Shown here one piece after another: positions 43,401 to 55,592 of a stretch of 64,000 nt of DNA. Made by a program: the position numbers and the translations under genes. The DNA comes from Progne subis subis (lineage: Eukaryota > Chordata > Aves > Passeriformes > Hirundinidae): positions 697,547-761,546 of the forward strand of contig JAKJHU010000106.1 of assembly GCA_022316685.1 (NCBI GenBank), written 5' to 3'. Within the stretch, counting starts at the first letter, position 1. Each line of letters starts with the position of its first letter. Under the pieces are notes generated by a model. That model was not told the DNA's origin, ran no database searches, and saw only the letters and a program-made list of their open reading frames with translations.

Positions 43401-46400
43401 GCACCGCGCTCGCCCGTCCACGTTGGAGTCCTCGGCCTGGAACATGCGCACCATGTCTGCCACGGCGCAGGGCCAGGCCTCTGGCATCATGCTGAGCGCC
43501 AGGGAGGCCAGCGCCACGCACAGCCGGGTCAGCACGATCTTGGAGCCGCTGGCGAAGCGCGTGATGTGGGTGAAGAGCTGCGACTTGAGGCTCTCATACT
43601 GGTCAGCTGGGATGTCGTTCCAGTAACGGGAGATTTTAATGTGGAGGGCGCTGGCACCAAAGTACTGGATCTCAGGCACCTTGTCCATGTGGAGAAGCAG
43701 CCAGCTGAAGTGCCATGCCTGGGGGGACACCTGTGCCTGCATCAGCCATTTCTGAGCCAAGTTCTTGTTCTCGATGTTTGGGTCATAATACAGCTGATGA
43801 AGAGCCTGGAAGAGAGAGGGAAGCACCCTAGAGCAGCTGAGGAGCACCACTGTGGCTTGTCCTGCCTGGGAAAGGCTTCCCAGGAAGGCTCGCTAGGATG
43901 GAGCCCAGTGCCCAGGCTGCCCTGCACAGTAAGACCCCCTCCCCACGGCAGTCTGTTAGCTGGCCTCCCTCTTCCCACTCTCAGTGAGGGTAGAGTTATC
44001 TCACAGCAGGAGAGGACCTACAAAGCATCCTTCCCCTCCTCTCATGCTTCACTCTAGAAATGTCTTTTCCTTACATAATTTCCTGCATTTCCCACCTTCA
44101 CCTTCACTCATGCTGAATCTGCCTGCTTCCCTGCTAATGTGCCATCATTGGGGTGGGCGTGGGACCCTTCTCCCACATGAGGACCGTAAGGGACATGGCT
44201 GGCCAGCACTCCTGCCTTCCACTCATACCTACTCTCTGAAAGGTGCTGTGGTCCACAGCTGGCATCTGTGAGCCCAAGGAATGCAAGAGCCACTGCAGAT
44301 ATTTGTCTATCAGGTTATGGAGAGTCCTGAAAACTCACAGTCACTAAGTTCAGGGATTAATCTCTCCATTTAGTCCCTTCAAAATATTCCCAAACCCACC
44401 CAGTTACAGCTGAGCCAAGACAGATGGCATTGAACTGAACCCTGCCTCTGCCACCGCTTTCTGTGACAGCCCAGTGCTGCTTAGTCCATCTCTCCACAGG
44501 GAGAAGGGAAACATCACTTACCTGCTCCTGCAGCTTTGTGAGATCTAGTTACTGCTTTGCATAGCTCAGATCCACATGAACAGCTTCACACAGGCTACAA
44601 GGCCTTATTTGCAGAGGAATATTACACGAGATACGAAGCCCAACCTTAATTAGCTACTCATCCTGAGTGGGTACAGCCAGCAACCAGTGCTGTCCTCACA
44701 CAAGGAGGAGAAGAATAACTACCCCTTGTCTGAACTCCATCTTCCAGCAGTGAGGACTTCTGCCTGGCACAGCACGTTTCATTTCAAATTGCTGACTGCA
44801 TATGCCAGGAGCAAGGAAAATCCATGGCACCTGTCGGGCAACCAGGCACCCGTCACACCCCACCAGCAAACCAGAGGATGATTGCAGCAGGTGCAGAGGA
44901 TTTTTTTGTGTCCCCACCTGGCTCTAGGTCTCAAGTAACCTCCCCCTCCCCCTCTAAAAAGCTCTATGATAAATTCTTGCGGTTCTTGTACCCAGGAGAG
45001 GATTTAAACCCTATTTTTAAGCATGCAGAACTGGCAGCTTGGGGCACAGGAACAAGCTTCCCAAGCAAGGGCTTGTGCCTCCTGCTGCTTCCCAGCGTGA
45101 GACCAAAGAGCAGGACAATATGGCAGGAACTTTACAGGGTCGGCATTGCCTGGGCCATAGTTTGAATCACCGCTGTTCAAGACTTTGTGACAGGGGAAAA
45201 TGAGGATAACCTCTTTGTAAGAAAGAGGTTAGGAAGTACGTCGTAGGAGACGGAGTCAGCCAGCATGGGCTGCAGAGGGACAGCGTCTGACCCACTAAAA
45301 CACGTATCCTGACACAAAAAAGGTTAACCCTATGTAAGCAGGACATGGGAGAGAGAAATCTGTCCCAACAGAGCAAGCCAAGGGGAGACCACGAGCTCTC
45401 AGCAGTTAGCCAAACCTTTGCTCTGTTCACAGTTATCTTGGACTTGGATGCACGAAGCATCACTCAGCTGCTGGGGCAGAGGTAAGCACTGTCAGCCCCT
45501 CCAAGCAAAGCAACAATTTACTTCACTATAGAGCAGCAGCTGCAGATGTGCTAAAAGCTCAGCCACTCCTGGGGGTAGGAACCTGGCTCCTACCCCTGAT
45601 GTTGTGCTAAGGACTGAGTCATCCTGCAGCAGGGCTGAAGCTGGAGCTCCCAACCATTACCAGCTCAAGTCTCTTGCTCCCATCAGAGCTTGCTGCTAAT
45701 TTTTCTTTCAAAATAAATCTCAGTTGAGATTCCCAGAATGGTGACAGCCCACTCTTTCCCTTCCCTGCTTGCTGGGCACTGTCACAAGGTGAAACCAGCA
45801 GTGCCCTCTGCATGCTCCCTAGCCCAGGATCCTTCCCCACCTCTTCCCAGCCTCTATTTTTACACCTCCATGCATTTCCTAATGATTTTATTTCTTCTAT
45901 CTTGAATAGTGCTACCGCTTAGAAAATTGTGGGGAGAAGAAAAATCCCTATGCATCATATATTACAAGGTACAACGCGTACAAAGGAGCCCTAACCTTTA
46001 AACCTGCACAAGGTTTGTAAAACACGGACCCCACCACGTGTGCAGGATAGATCCTGGTCCACAGCGTTGGGTTTCCACAGGTGCCTCCAGACCATGGCAG
46101 GGCAGCAGAGCAGGGCTTGGCAAACACAGTCTGCCTGCTGGGAAGCAGCTGAGGGCTCATCCCCCACCTGGCTGGGGTTGTCAGTGCTGCTGGCTAAGAC
46201 CTGATCCTGCCAACAGGGTCTGCTTCAAGCCAGCAGCCTCCGGTGCTTCCATGTGATCATCCAACTGAATGGAGAGGAGCGAGCAACCAGGAAAAGCCCA
46301 GCATGAAGCTGAGCTGCAAGCAGGTACCAACCCTGCACACACACATCCCACACACACCTCCAGCACACACACATCCTGCACACGCACCTCCAGCACGCAA

Positions 46401-49400
46401 ACATGCTGCACACAGCCCAGCCAGAGACTCCAGCACCAGCTGTGCTAAAAAAATCCTGGCTGCTGCATTGTAACAAAGGCAAAGAGGGAGCACTATCATA
46501 GCTGCTCCCCTCAACACTTGTGCTGGGGAGATATTACTACCCCTGCATTAAAGGAACAGTGAGCAGCTGGGTTGTTAAGACCCCTTCCCAGGCCGGGCCA
46601 GCTTTGCAGATATCTGGACAGCTCTCCCACCACCACCATCCCGGCACCTTGCCTGCATCCCTCATATTCCCTCCTGTGCACAGTCCTCACGGTCACCAGT
46701 GAGCTCTCTGGAGAGGCATCGTGCTCAGCAACACCAGCTCAGAGCCCTGCTCCTCCCTCTCCTCCTGCAGGGAATCTCTGGGGAGGTTTCCAGCAAAGGT
46801 CCCCAAGGACATGCTGGAGCCTCCCACTGCTCAGCACCTCAGGGAGAGAAGGTGAGTGGTAAGATGAAAAAGTCAACCAACTACACAAAGAAATTCAGAG
46901 GATGGAAGCAAAGTTAATGCTGAAAGCTCATGCAAAGCTCAAGCTATTGGAAGTCAGAAGAATATTCTGGGAAAAAATCTATCTCAGCCCCCTTTTGCAA
47001 GCACTCTGCCCAGGAAAGGACCAGTTGTGGTTCCTGAAAAAAGTATAGCTGTTCCTGCCTGCATGCAGGACACCAGGTAGAAAGGAAAGGCAGCATGTGC
47101 CCCAGGGCTACCAACAGCACACCCCATCCAGTACTCTACACAACATGGGAGACTCTTCCAGAGGACCTCCAAGGCTAGGCATAAATATGGGACCATCCTA
47201 CCTAACCTCAATGCAGCAGAAGAAGCCCCTTGGAGCGGACTAGGCTCTCTCCCTGGCCTACCACGCAGATCAGCTCAGTACCATCCTCTGCTGAGAGCAC
47301 TGGGCAGGGCACTGCAGATGGGCACCAAAACACCCAGCAGGATCCTCCTCAGCAAGGAGACACTGCCCCATGCCAGACCATGCACCAGCATCGGCTGCTG
47401 TTGGACTTCAGTCTGACCACTGGCCAGCATCCTGAGGCCCATCAGGAAGCACTGGAGATGACAAGGGGAACTCATTAGTGCCAAGAGGGAGAAGCAGAAG
47501 GCATGAAATTGGGTGACATCTAACAGGGAGGCTTTGCGCATTCCAATTGGAACGGGTGGCTGACACCAGACCTGCCTTCTCTGCAATTAGACCTGTAATG
47601 TGAGAGCTGGTAAACAGCCTGGCTGTCAGCTATGCCCTTTGGCCAGGAAAGGAGCCTTCCCCAACATCAGCTCTGCTTGGCTGAAAATAATTCAAGCATA
47701 TTACGATGGCTCTTCCCTGCTCTAAAAAGCTACGACCAAAGCCTCAGTCAGGTTTTAGTTACTGGAGCAACATCAGCCCCTCAAGTAAGCTGCACTGGTG
47801 CAGGGCAGCCTGCCCAAAAGACGTGGGTCAGAGATCCCATGCTGGTTCCTTTGTCAGGTGGAATGAGAGCGGTCCAAGGAGAGTTATAGCCAAGCAGAGG
47901 CACCTGATCTTAGGCTGCACTCAGGTAGCACTACAAGCTCAGCACCCCCAGCTCTCACCCTTCAGAGCCTCCGCAGGGAGCCCAGTGCCAGCAGGCTGTC
48001 TCCCTCGCTGCACTGCATAGCTACATTAACACGGGTACCCTGCAGGGACATGCTGTGGCCGTGCCATTACGAGGTGACAAGATGAGCCTCAGACACATGG
48101 CTCTGACCCCAGAGCAGGAGTGTGCTGCCTCCTGTTCTTGGGGGCTCCATGGGGAGACAGCTGCCCTCCAAGGACCAGCCTGCTTGAGCACACAGAGCTG
48201 ACAGCAGGTACAGCCCTCAGGTCTGCGTCGCAGCTGGGGAAACAGAAAGCTGCAAAATATATTCCTGCTCTGCTCCTCGTAGCGTGCCCACAGCCACGGC
48301 ACGGCGGGGGCAGCGATGGCCACAGCCCCTTGGCAATCACCAGCCTCCTTCCAGCAGGGCTCCCGGGATGTCTCCTGCTGCAGTCTCTCACTGTCCGTTC
48401 TACTCGAACGCGCTCGCACCGTCAGTGCTCCAGGCCTGCAGCAGCACAGCCATTACCCCAGCTGTGCCAAGTGAAGGGAACATCATCCCTGCCTCCTCCT
48501 GCCTGCAGCAGCTGGCCCCCCCGGCCCCAGTGGGGTAGGCTGAGCAGCCAGCACCCCGGGAAGGCGGTAGCCTGCCGAGGATAGCAAATGCAGGCAAAAG
48601 AAAGCTGGGTATGTGCCGCCAGGCATGCTGCTCCTGTTTAAGAACCCGCATTTTGCCAGCAGTCCAAAAGAAAAGGGTTTTTCTCTCCTCTCCTAATAAA
48701 AGATGCTGCTGCTCTGAAGCCCCTCTTTGAGCCCAGCTTGCCCACACCAAGCCCTTGGCTGTTCAGAAGAGGCTGCAGCCCAGACACAGCTCAGCAGCTT
48801 TGGCATCCCTCCCACTGCTTCACTGCCATCAGCCCTCTGCAGAGCACGGGGTGGTCCCCAGCAGGGATAGGGGCTGTGGGACACACCTGAACTCCCAGTG
48901 AGAGTGGGCAGGGGCCTGAAAAAGCAAAGGGTGAGCAGGACCAACTCATCCTGGAGACGCAAGGAGGAGTTGCAAGGGTGAGCCAGACACCCCTATCCAC
49001 AATCCCTCGTTTCTATCCAACACTTCCAGTACATAAGCAATTTGAGAGAGGAATTTCTGCTGGAGCCTGGACACCAATCCCATCCATTCCTGCACTATAA
49101 TACATCAGAGTTGAGATGAGGCTCCAGTAATGGCCCTTGTAGAGCTCAGACAGCACTGGACAATAAGATGCTGCCCTCTCATCCCATCACCACCACACCA
49201 CAGGAAGGAGCCATGTGTTCAGCCAAGGTTGGCTCTGGCTGGAATCTGCTTCTGCAAGAACGTTCACTTAAACATTTACAAGGTGACTCCCTGCTTCCCT
49301 CAATTCTGCAAGAATCTCTCCTCTTGAGGATCCCAGCTTACCATCCCCAGTGTGGCTGCCACATCTCACACATGCTGCCTCTAAGGACTAAGTGGTCGAT

Positions 49401-52400
49401 CCACTACCAGGCAGAGGATGCCATTCCCTCACCCTGATCAGGTTTCTGAAGGCAGGCAATAGCCCTCCGAAGAAACCAGATGCACTTGATTTCTCCTCCC
49501 CATCCTCCTGGGCAGAAGGCAGCCCCAGCAGCTGCCACTTCCCCGAGGCTCAGCATCTCAGAGGAGCAGTGATCAAAGCCGTCCCTCTCCCATTGCGCTA
49601 GGCTCCGGATGTCAGCTCCATGACACTCCGCCTACCCATCCTGCCAGAGAGACTCTGTGCATTCATCAGGCATCTCCAGAGAGGCACATGGCAATCTGGA
49701 AGGCCCAGAGATGCCAGACCGCTAATGTGCTAGGGAAAAGACGTCAGCGAATATTACAAACACCCCAGAGGATCAGAGGCAGGACAAGGGAGGAAAGACG
49801 TGGAAGGAATTAGACAAAAAAAGAGGGTGAGAGCCTGCACTTGGGAAATTCATGGAGGAATGGCACTGCCTTTTTTCTTATTTCAAAAAGGGTGACACTG
49901 CTGAAGCAGATTCAACTGCACTAAGAACATGTGAGGAGGATCTCGCATTCTTCCTCTCCTGTCCAATACTGCAGTATTAAGTGCTGAGGGGAACCAAGAT
50001 TTCAGGGCACAAGTCCTGCTTGTGCACTGCTCCTCTAAGAGGGACAGAGTAGCCTGGACTAAACATCTGCAATCCATCTTCATCATTACCCCAGCACCAG
50101 GCTGTCAGTCACACAAGGGACAGCTCCTGGGCACACAAAAGCGCATGCAGGTCATAAAATAGATTGCACCATTTAGGGAATGAAAGGTTGAGCACTCTCA
50201 CAGCCTGAAGCCCTTGGCTTTCCCAGCATTCCCTTACCTCCAACCCCTCCAAATACAGCAAAAGAGCCCCACTCAGCAGCAGGTGCAGGGGAAGCAGAGC
50301 CAGCCCAGAGCTGCTGGACTCCCAGCAGGTCCATGCATCATGGCCACGCCAGCCGGCTCTAGCTGTGCTGAAGTCACAGCAGCATCTAGGTCAGGCTCAG
50401 AAGAAAACAAAAAACAGACAAGCAGCCCTCAGCTAGGACTGGGGGATGCTGACACAGTAACCCTATCAAAACAGCTCAGCCCTAGTGCAGCCCCGCTCCT
50501 TCCCCGTGCCACAGGAGAGCTCCCTATGGAAAAACAGAGAAAAAAAAACATGGGCAGCAACTTTCAGATGGTTCCTGAAGTGCAGCACCTGAACGTGGCA
50601 CCTGTCCACAGGCTTTTACACCTGTCAGCTGGCCCTGCCTCCAGCACCTGCACCCTCCTGCCTCCCTGAAACCACTGTTCACAGCTGGAGGGATCTCTGA
50701 CTGGCACTGGATATGCATAAACACAGCAATGATCCTCTTCAGCTACACAGGCACCCCAGAGCCCCGCAAAACCCCACTGCATAATAAACAACAGGAGGGG
50801 TACAAAAGGATTTTCCAGGGACAGAATCTTCTCCATGAAAACCATCAGCAGAGTGTGACAAGCACAGTCTTGCTGGACTGCCCTAGCTACAACTGCCACA
50901 CATGATGACTTCCACAGCAGGGGACCTGGAAAGGATTCAGCCCTCTGATTTAAGAGATAACCAGCTCCTCATGCTGTTCCTAACCCCAGCACTTATCACT
51001 GACTGACTCAGAGTGGAGTCAAAGCCCGACTTTAATCAGTATTCAGTATTATTAATAGAGCTATGCACAAAACCTGGCAGGTGGAAGAACCCAGGCCAGA
51101 AGGAGCATCACTCATCTGCCAGCACCACCTCTGACAAAGTGGCTCTGCCCACCTGCCTCCCACCAACCCTGCTCCCAGCAAAGCCCATCTTTCCTTCACT
51201 TTGCACACTTTGCACCCCACAGACCTTCATGGAAAAGACTGACACAGGAAGGCTCTGAGCTGCTGAGCCTCTGTGTTTTTTCCTGATCCCACCCCATGCT
51301 TCTTCCCCTGTTCAGGGACTGTGCTGCTGCCCCCCAGCAGCAGCTCAGAGCCCCACTGCAGTCCACAGCTGCACCTTGAGAGGACACTACTGAGATGGCA
51401 AAGCCTGCGGAAATCAGGAGTGGCAGAGGCAGGCTGGGGGAGGGGAGATGAAGCATCCTAGAGGGCATCTCTGCCTCCTCCCAGGCACTGGGAGACTAAA
51501 TCCCGAGCAGCTTGGCAAGGATGAGATGCCTCTCAGCACAGCCGCACCTCACCCAGCCTGTGCCGGGTGCCCCCCACCCTGGCACTGCCCACCCTTCCCA
51601 GGCAAGTGTGCGCCTCATTGTTGGTGCAAACAAAGGAGCGGTTTGTGTCTGATGAAAAGAAAGGGAGTCAGAGGCAAAATCATCCAGCAGCCCTGGATGT
51701 ATGCAGATTAAGCTGCAGAAGGTTGTACGAACGTAGGATTTTCCAGACATCAGTTAATCCCCTGGCTGTGCTCTGTCTCCATCTCCCTGGAGGAGGTGGG
51801 CTGTGTCTCACCTGCAGCCACAAAGGCAACCAGCGCCGGGTGACAAACCTGACATCCCTAACCTGCTATCTCCTGTGAGACCAGGCAATCTACTGGGGAA
51901 GGACAGGTGTGAAAAGCTTGGGGAAATGGTTTAGTGGTGGGCTTGGCAGGGCTGCATTAACCATTGGACAAGATGATGAGATCCTCTCCAACCTAAATGA
52001 TTCCATGATTCCATGTACCCACCAGCACGCCTATGAGTATTGCTTTGGCAAGGATCTCAGTCTATTCTTATAGAGGAAAAATGAGGACACTGGGATTCCC
52101 ACTAACTGTCTGAGGACCAAGCTATGGATGTCTGTTGGATGTCTGGCTACAGGGTTAAGTGGAAGAGTGATGCACTTGCTGTTTGCCCTTCAGGGATGCA
52201 TCGTCTGCTGCCCTGCCCCCATCACCTCCAAGGTGGCCAAGGGCAGGTTTTTGTTCAGCTGCCCCCCCAGGTGTGCTCGCTGAGATACTCTGTTTAGTCT
52301 CTGTGGTGAACCCCAGGTCACACATCGGGTCACGCATCAGCTCCTCAGGGCTCATCCCAGCAGCAGCGTGATGCCAGCAGGCCTTGGTTTGCCGTGGCCA

Positions 52401-53075
52401 TTCCCTGGATCCCAGACTTCAGCAATCAGCCTCACTTCTGCTGCCCTGCAGATACTTTGAAGGACCTTGAGCTTCAGCGGGAGCAAAGGGGCTGGATTCT
52501 TGGCTTAGAAAGATATCAGTGGGCTATCCGCCCGCTGAAGGCTTTTCCCAACTGTAATATCCAATAATTCCCAGCACCCGGCAAAAGTTCCTTCCTTCCC
52601 TGCCTAATGGAGACGCTGATAACGGGCTTCACAGTGATGCACCTGGCTCAGCAGCCAGGACCAGACCCGTGGGGTCTCCCTGCCCAGCGCTGCAGCTGGC
52701 GACCTAGAGGACGCCAGCCAGAAACACACACAACCCCTCCCTTCTGCTCCCATTCCTGCCACATCATTTTCCCACCCCGGGCTGCCCCGGCGGCTCCCCC
52801 TCCGGCCCCGCGTCCCGGACCCCCAGCATCGGCGGTGCGGGAGGCGCAAGGGACGCCGCCCGCCGCCCCCGCCGTGCCCCGCACCGCCGAGCAGGTGCCC
52901 CCCGCTCCCCGAGCCGCATCCCCCGCGGCACCGCGGCACCATCAGCATCCCGCCGCCGAGCCCCCCCAGCCCCGCCACGGCCACGGCCGGGCCGGCGGGC
53001 TCCGCTCACCTTCTCCACGTTCTCCACGGTGAAGTCGAGGCCCTGCGGCGGCGGCGCCTCCGCCCTCCGCTCCAT
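22468..53075 (-). CDS. IPO13: Importin-13 (twenty exons, one frame break as sequenced)
   Basis: Importin-beta-family receptor, a HEAT-repeat solenoid driven by RanGTP, importing UBC9 and the MAGO-Y14 dimer and exporting eIF1A. Exons: 53075-53010, 43805-43069, 37713-37573, 37403-37262, 36327-36161, 35801-35681, 35368-35221, 35069-34888, 34023-33997, 33323-33189, 32972-32829, 32444-32364, 31771-31634, 31559-31463, 29607-29555, 23477-23411, 23240-23181, 23069-22980, 22862-22681 and 22564-22468. The exon 1 start encodes MERRAEAPPPQG and TVENVEK leads into ALHQLYYDPN of the importin N-terminal domain. The C-terminus is GLHGTEYTADY. Total is 2875 nt, one more than a whole number of codons; the surplus base is in exon 17. 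Corrected length is 957 residues against 963 in human, as I recall. The exon count matches the mammalian gene. Confidence 0.96.
23217..23220 (-). other. IPO13: Frame break in IPO13 exon 17 (+1 base, immediate stop)
   Basis: Exon 16 ends in phase 1. Reading on gives GVLSLKFP, matching the family, and then TGA. The conserved continuation EAPTVKASCGFF is open one base later. Exon 17 is 60 nt where the phases require 59. The extra base is a C of CCC or the following T on the transcript strand (plus 23217-23220, aggg). Confidence 0.88.
23478..29554 (-). other. IPO13: IPO13 intron 15
   Basis: Six kilobases between exons 15 and 16. It holds a ~30-base tandem repeat at 25431-25500 and an AT/GA-rich stretch from about 29440 to 29554. 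An unexplained conserved-looking stretch lies at 26590-26990, with an open frame and no recognised domain. No RNA gene or second coding gene was identified. Confidence 0.6.
25431..25500. repeat. Short tandem repeat, ~30-base unit
   Basis: The phrase caccagg recurs at 25432, 25462 and 25493, with similar intervening sequence (ccagctgctcctt-like). About 2.3 copies of a diverged 30-base unit within IPO13 intron 15. Confidence 0.6.
29608..31462 (-). other. IPO13: IPO13 intron 14
   Basis: No internal exon seen. A segment at about 30230-30330 resembles one at about 33555-33660 in another IPO13 intron, suggesting two old copies of a dispersed repeat. Confidence 0.5.
37714..43068 (-). other. IPO13: IPO13 intron 2
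   Basis: 5.4 kb between exons 2 and 3. Scattered short open frames on both strands have no recognisable domain or splice structure. No repeat family was confidently recognised. Confidence 0.55.
46335..46420. repeat. CA-rich minisatellite
   Basis: Repeats of a roughly 33-base unit combining cacacacatcc and cacctccagca, about 2.5 copies with interruptions, in IPO13 intron 1. Confidence 0.75.
51935..52016 (+). mobile_element. CR1 LINE 3' tail
   Basis: About 80 bases matching the extreme 3' end of avian CR1: the ccattggacaagatgatgag and ctccaacctaaatg blocks, followed by the diagnostic 8-base tandem terminal repeat attccatg attccatg. It is severely 5'-truncated, as is usual for CR1, and lies on the plus strand, antisense to IPO13. 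Confidence 0.85.
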
Positions 53076-53520
53076 GGCTGCGGCGGCGCTCAGGAGGCGG
53101 CGGCGGGCGGGCGACAGCGGCGGCGCACGGGCAGCCGCATCGCGGCGGGACCCGCCTCCCCGCCCCGACGGGGGCGGCGGCACCGGGGCGGCGCGGCTCC
53201 GAGCGGCGGTCGGGCCGGGAGGCGCCCTCGGGACTCCCCGAGCAGCCCCGGAGCACCGCTCCGCTTCTCTCCGGCCCCGCCTCGCCTCTCGCCGCAGCCC
53301 CGCAGGCGCGGCCGGGCAGCCCGGGCCCTGCCGCAGCGCCGCGCCGCACGCCGGGAGCGGTAGTCCCGACCCCCGCGCGACCCCTGCCGGGCACCGCGCT
53401 CCGCGCACCGGCCGCGCTCCCACGCGCGGGGCGGTTGGTGCCCGTGGGAGTCGCCCGCAGCGCCGCTCCGCGCCCTCTCGCTGCTGCCTCGGGGGCAACC
53501 CCCGTCCCCGTCCCCATCAC
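52760..53520 (-). promoter_or_regulatory. IPO13: IPO13 CpG-island promoter and exon 1
   Basis: A dense CpG-rich block surrounding the first coding exon (53010-53075). No TATA box seen. It ends about 40 bases short of the ARTN poly(A) signal at 53557, so IPO13 initiation must occur in the few hundred bases downstream of ARTN. Long ORFs on both strands here are composition artefacts. Confidence 0.7.
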
Positions 53521-53556
53521 GGGCACACGCAGGGGGTCGGACGCGCAGCCCATCGC

Positions 53557-53562
53557 TTTATT
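53557..53562 (-). terminator. ARTN: Poly(A) signal of ARTN
   Basis: Canonical AATAAA on the minus strand, about 830 bases after the ARTN stop codon and 480 bases before the IPO13 start codon. Further AATAAA-like hexamers on the plus strand at 53740-53766 are the complement of the AU-rich element, not a plus-strand signal. Confidence 0.7.
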
Positions 53563-53737
53563 GCTACAGGAAAAGGCGACTGTACAAAAATAGAGTTTAT
53601 CCCTCAAATTTTACAAATAATAGAAAAAAGGGTGCGGGGTGCACGGGGCGCTGCCTAGGGCTTCAGCGCAGCGCTGGGGTTAAATTACACCCGGCCCCCG
53701 GGGGCCCTAAGTCATAAATAGGAGCTGCCACTCAAGA

Positions 53738-53768
53738 ACAATAAATAAATAATTTAGAGTAATAAATA
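53738..53768 (-). promoter_or_regulatory. ARTN: AU-rich element in the ARTN 3' UTR
   Basis: Read on the transcript strand this is an ATTTATT-containing cluster: TTATTTATTTATTG plus a nearby CTATTTATTA. Overlapping AUUUA pentamers and a UUAUUUAUU nonamer are classical mRNA-destabilising elements of cytokine and growth-factor messages. Function is inferred from motif class. Confidence 0.6.
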
Positions 53769-54385
53769 GTTTAGTGCCACAGCACCACGGAGCAGCGGGG
53801 GGACCCTGCCACTACTCTGGGAACCAGGCAGGGGTGGGGGTCCCAATGGGTGTCTATGACGGAACACCCTGCAGAATACAGTGGCTGCTGCTGGTCCCCT
53901 ACTCCACACCGGTGCAAATTGACCCCACAGCATCCCTGCCCTCAGGGACACCCCCTCCCTGCCCCACTGAGCCCAGGGTGCCCGATGGGACAGGGAGGTT
54001 TTGCCCCCTCTGAAGCTTAGGTGACACTTGGCCCCTGGAGCGTAGGTGCAGGAGTGCTGCTGACGGACACTCGGCTGCCAGGCCCTTGGGAGTGGTGGGA
54101 ATGGTCCATCCTCTCTTCAGCTGCTCTCCCAGGGCTGAGCCAGGACACCTGGGCAGGACCCCATGTAGCCAGTGGCACCAGCTGCTTGGCACTGAGCAGG
54201 AGCGGGCTTGGCCACCCACGCCCCAGTCATGACTCCACCTCACCTCGGTTCTTTGTGGCCACATAATAACAGGGGCACCAGCCTCCGCCAGACCCTTGTT
54301 CTGGGCAACAGAGCCACTCGCTGCACGTGGCAAGCTGGAGTCTGTCGGCATGTGTCGAGCAGGGGCCAAGCCAGCGGCCCCCTCC

Positions 54386-55588
54386 TCAGCCAATACAGCT
54401 GCACTCAGCTGCTGAGAGCTTCTCCACTGTCTGCCACGTGTTCTCCACATCCATGAAGGAGACAGCCTCATAGCGGGTGGGTCGGCAGCAAGGGTGGCTG
54501 AGGACCCGCTCCTGTGGCCCCGGGGCGATGAGCCGCTGCCGCAGCAGGCTGCCCAGAGTCAGGTCATAGTTGCTGCGTGCCCGGTGGCAAGACCCGCTGC
54601 AGTACTTGAAGAGCACGATCTCGTCCGAGTTGAAGCCCAGGCCCAGGTCACGCACCTTCACCATCAGGTTGCGGATGTGGCAGTTGCGCCCACGGTTGTT
54701 CCGTGGGTGTTTCTGCTCCTTCTTTTTGGATTTGCTGGTGCCTGGCGGTGAGCGCTCAGCACGCAGCAGCAGGTCCTCCGCCAGCTCCGCGGCGCCTGGG
54801 CTACCTGTTGTCGTGTTGTCCCCTGCACATGGAGGAGATGGCACTGTCAGGACGCTCCCTGAACCCATTGCCCTCCTTCTGAGCCTGCCGGTCCCCTCTG
54901 TGACCTACGGATCCCCCCGACCACCCATCGTGGTAATGGCTGGTGCCTGAGAGGGTGTGTGGGTGTGTGGGAAAATTCTTCCAGCCAAGAACCTCCTCAT
55001 CTTCTCGTTTCTAGGGCTCTGCCACATACCCAGCGTGAAGCTCAGGGCCCCATGTGTTGAGATCCCCTCAGCCCAGCCCCAAAGAGCAACCACAGCCCCA
55101 CACAGGCTGGGGCTCCCCACAGTGGCTCCCAACCTGCCCATGCCCCACACACAGGACTATCAATGCCAGGCTGGGGGCCCTGTCCCAAAACGCACCGTAC
55201 AGCTGGCTCCAGGCAGCGGCAAGTGGTGCCTCCACACCATCCTCCGCGGACAGGCTGGCAGTGGCCGTGCCCCGTGGCGTGGGGGCTGCATCCAGCGTCT
55301 CGTTGCAGTGTGGTGTTCGCAGGGTGCCTGTGGCCAGCCCAGCCAGCAGCGACAGGATGGCAAAGAACCCCCACAGTGCCCCCTCCTGCAACAAAGCACA
55401 GCACAGCAGGGTCAGCCCAGACCAGGGTCCCCCGCACCAGGAATGAGGCTCCATGAGCTGGGGATGGGTGGGGATGGGGTCATGTGGTCCTGGCCATTGC
55501 GGCCAGACAGAACTGGGCTCACCTTGGGCTGCGGGTGCGTGGCAGGTCCTGCAGGCCTTCGTTCTGGTGGCTCCTCTCGCTGGTCCAT
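54386..55588 (-). CDS. ARTN: Artemin, GDNF-family neurotrophic factor precursor
   Basis: Secreted cystine-knot ligand of GFRalpha3/RET supporting sensory and sympathetic neurons. Three minus-strand coding exons: 55588-55523, 55385-55196 and 54822-54386; 693 nt, 230 residues, phases consistent. The start codon lies five bases inside its exon, after a good acceptor (cttgcag). Residues 1-22 are hydrophilic and the signal-like hydrophobic core is at about 25-41, from ALWGFFAILSLLAG. The propeptide ends in a basic stretch with an R-X-X-R site (RNNR, residues 126-129), a plausible proprotein-convertase cut giving a ~101-residue mature form. All seven GDNF-family cysteines are present: 133, 160, 164, 197, 198, 226 and 228. 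CCRPTRYEAVSFMDV identifies artemin rather than neurturin or persephin. It lies in tandem upstream of IPO13. Confidence 0.95.
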
Positions 55589-55592
55589 GCTA

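Larger units (their letters stand above)
43806..53009 (-). other. IPO13: IPO13 intron 1
   Basis: 9.2 kb, the largest intron in the window. It contains a CA-rich minisatellite at 46335-46420 and a CR1 tail at about 51935-52016. The right end, from about 52760, lies in the IPO13 CpG island. No second gene was recognised. Confidence 0.6.

Noticed and set aside
52764..53658. Long frames around IPO13 exon 1
   Set aside because: Only 53010-53075 fits the gene; the rest is GC-driven open frame.
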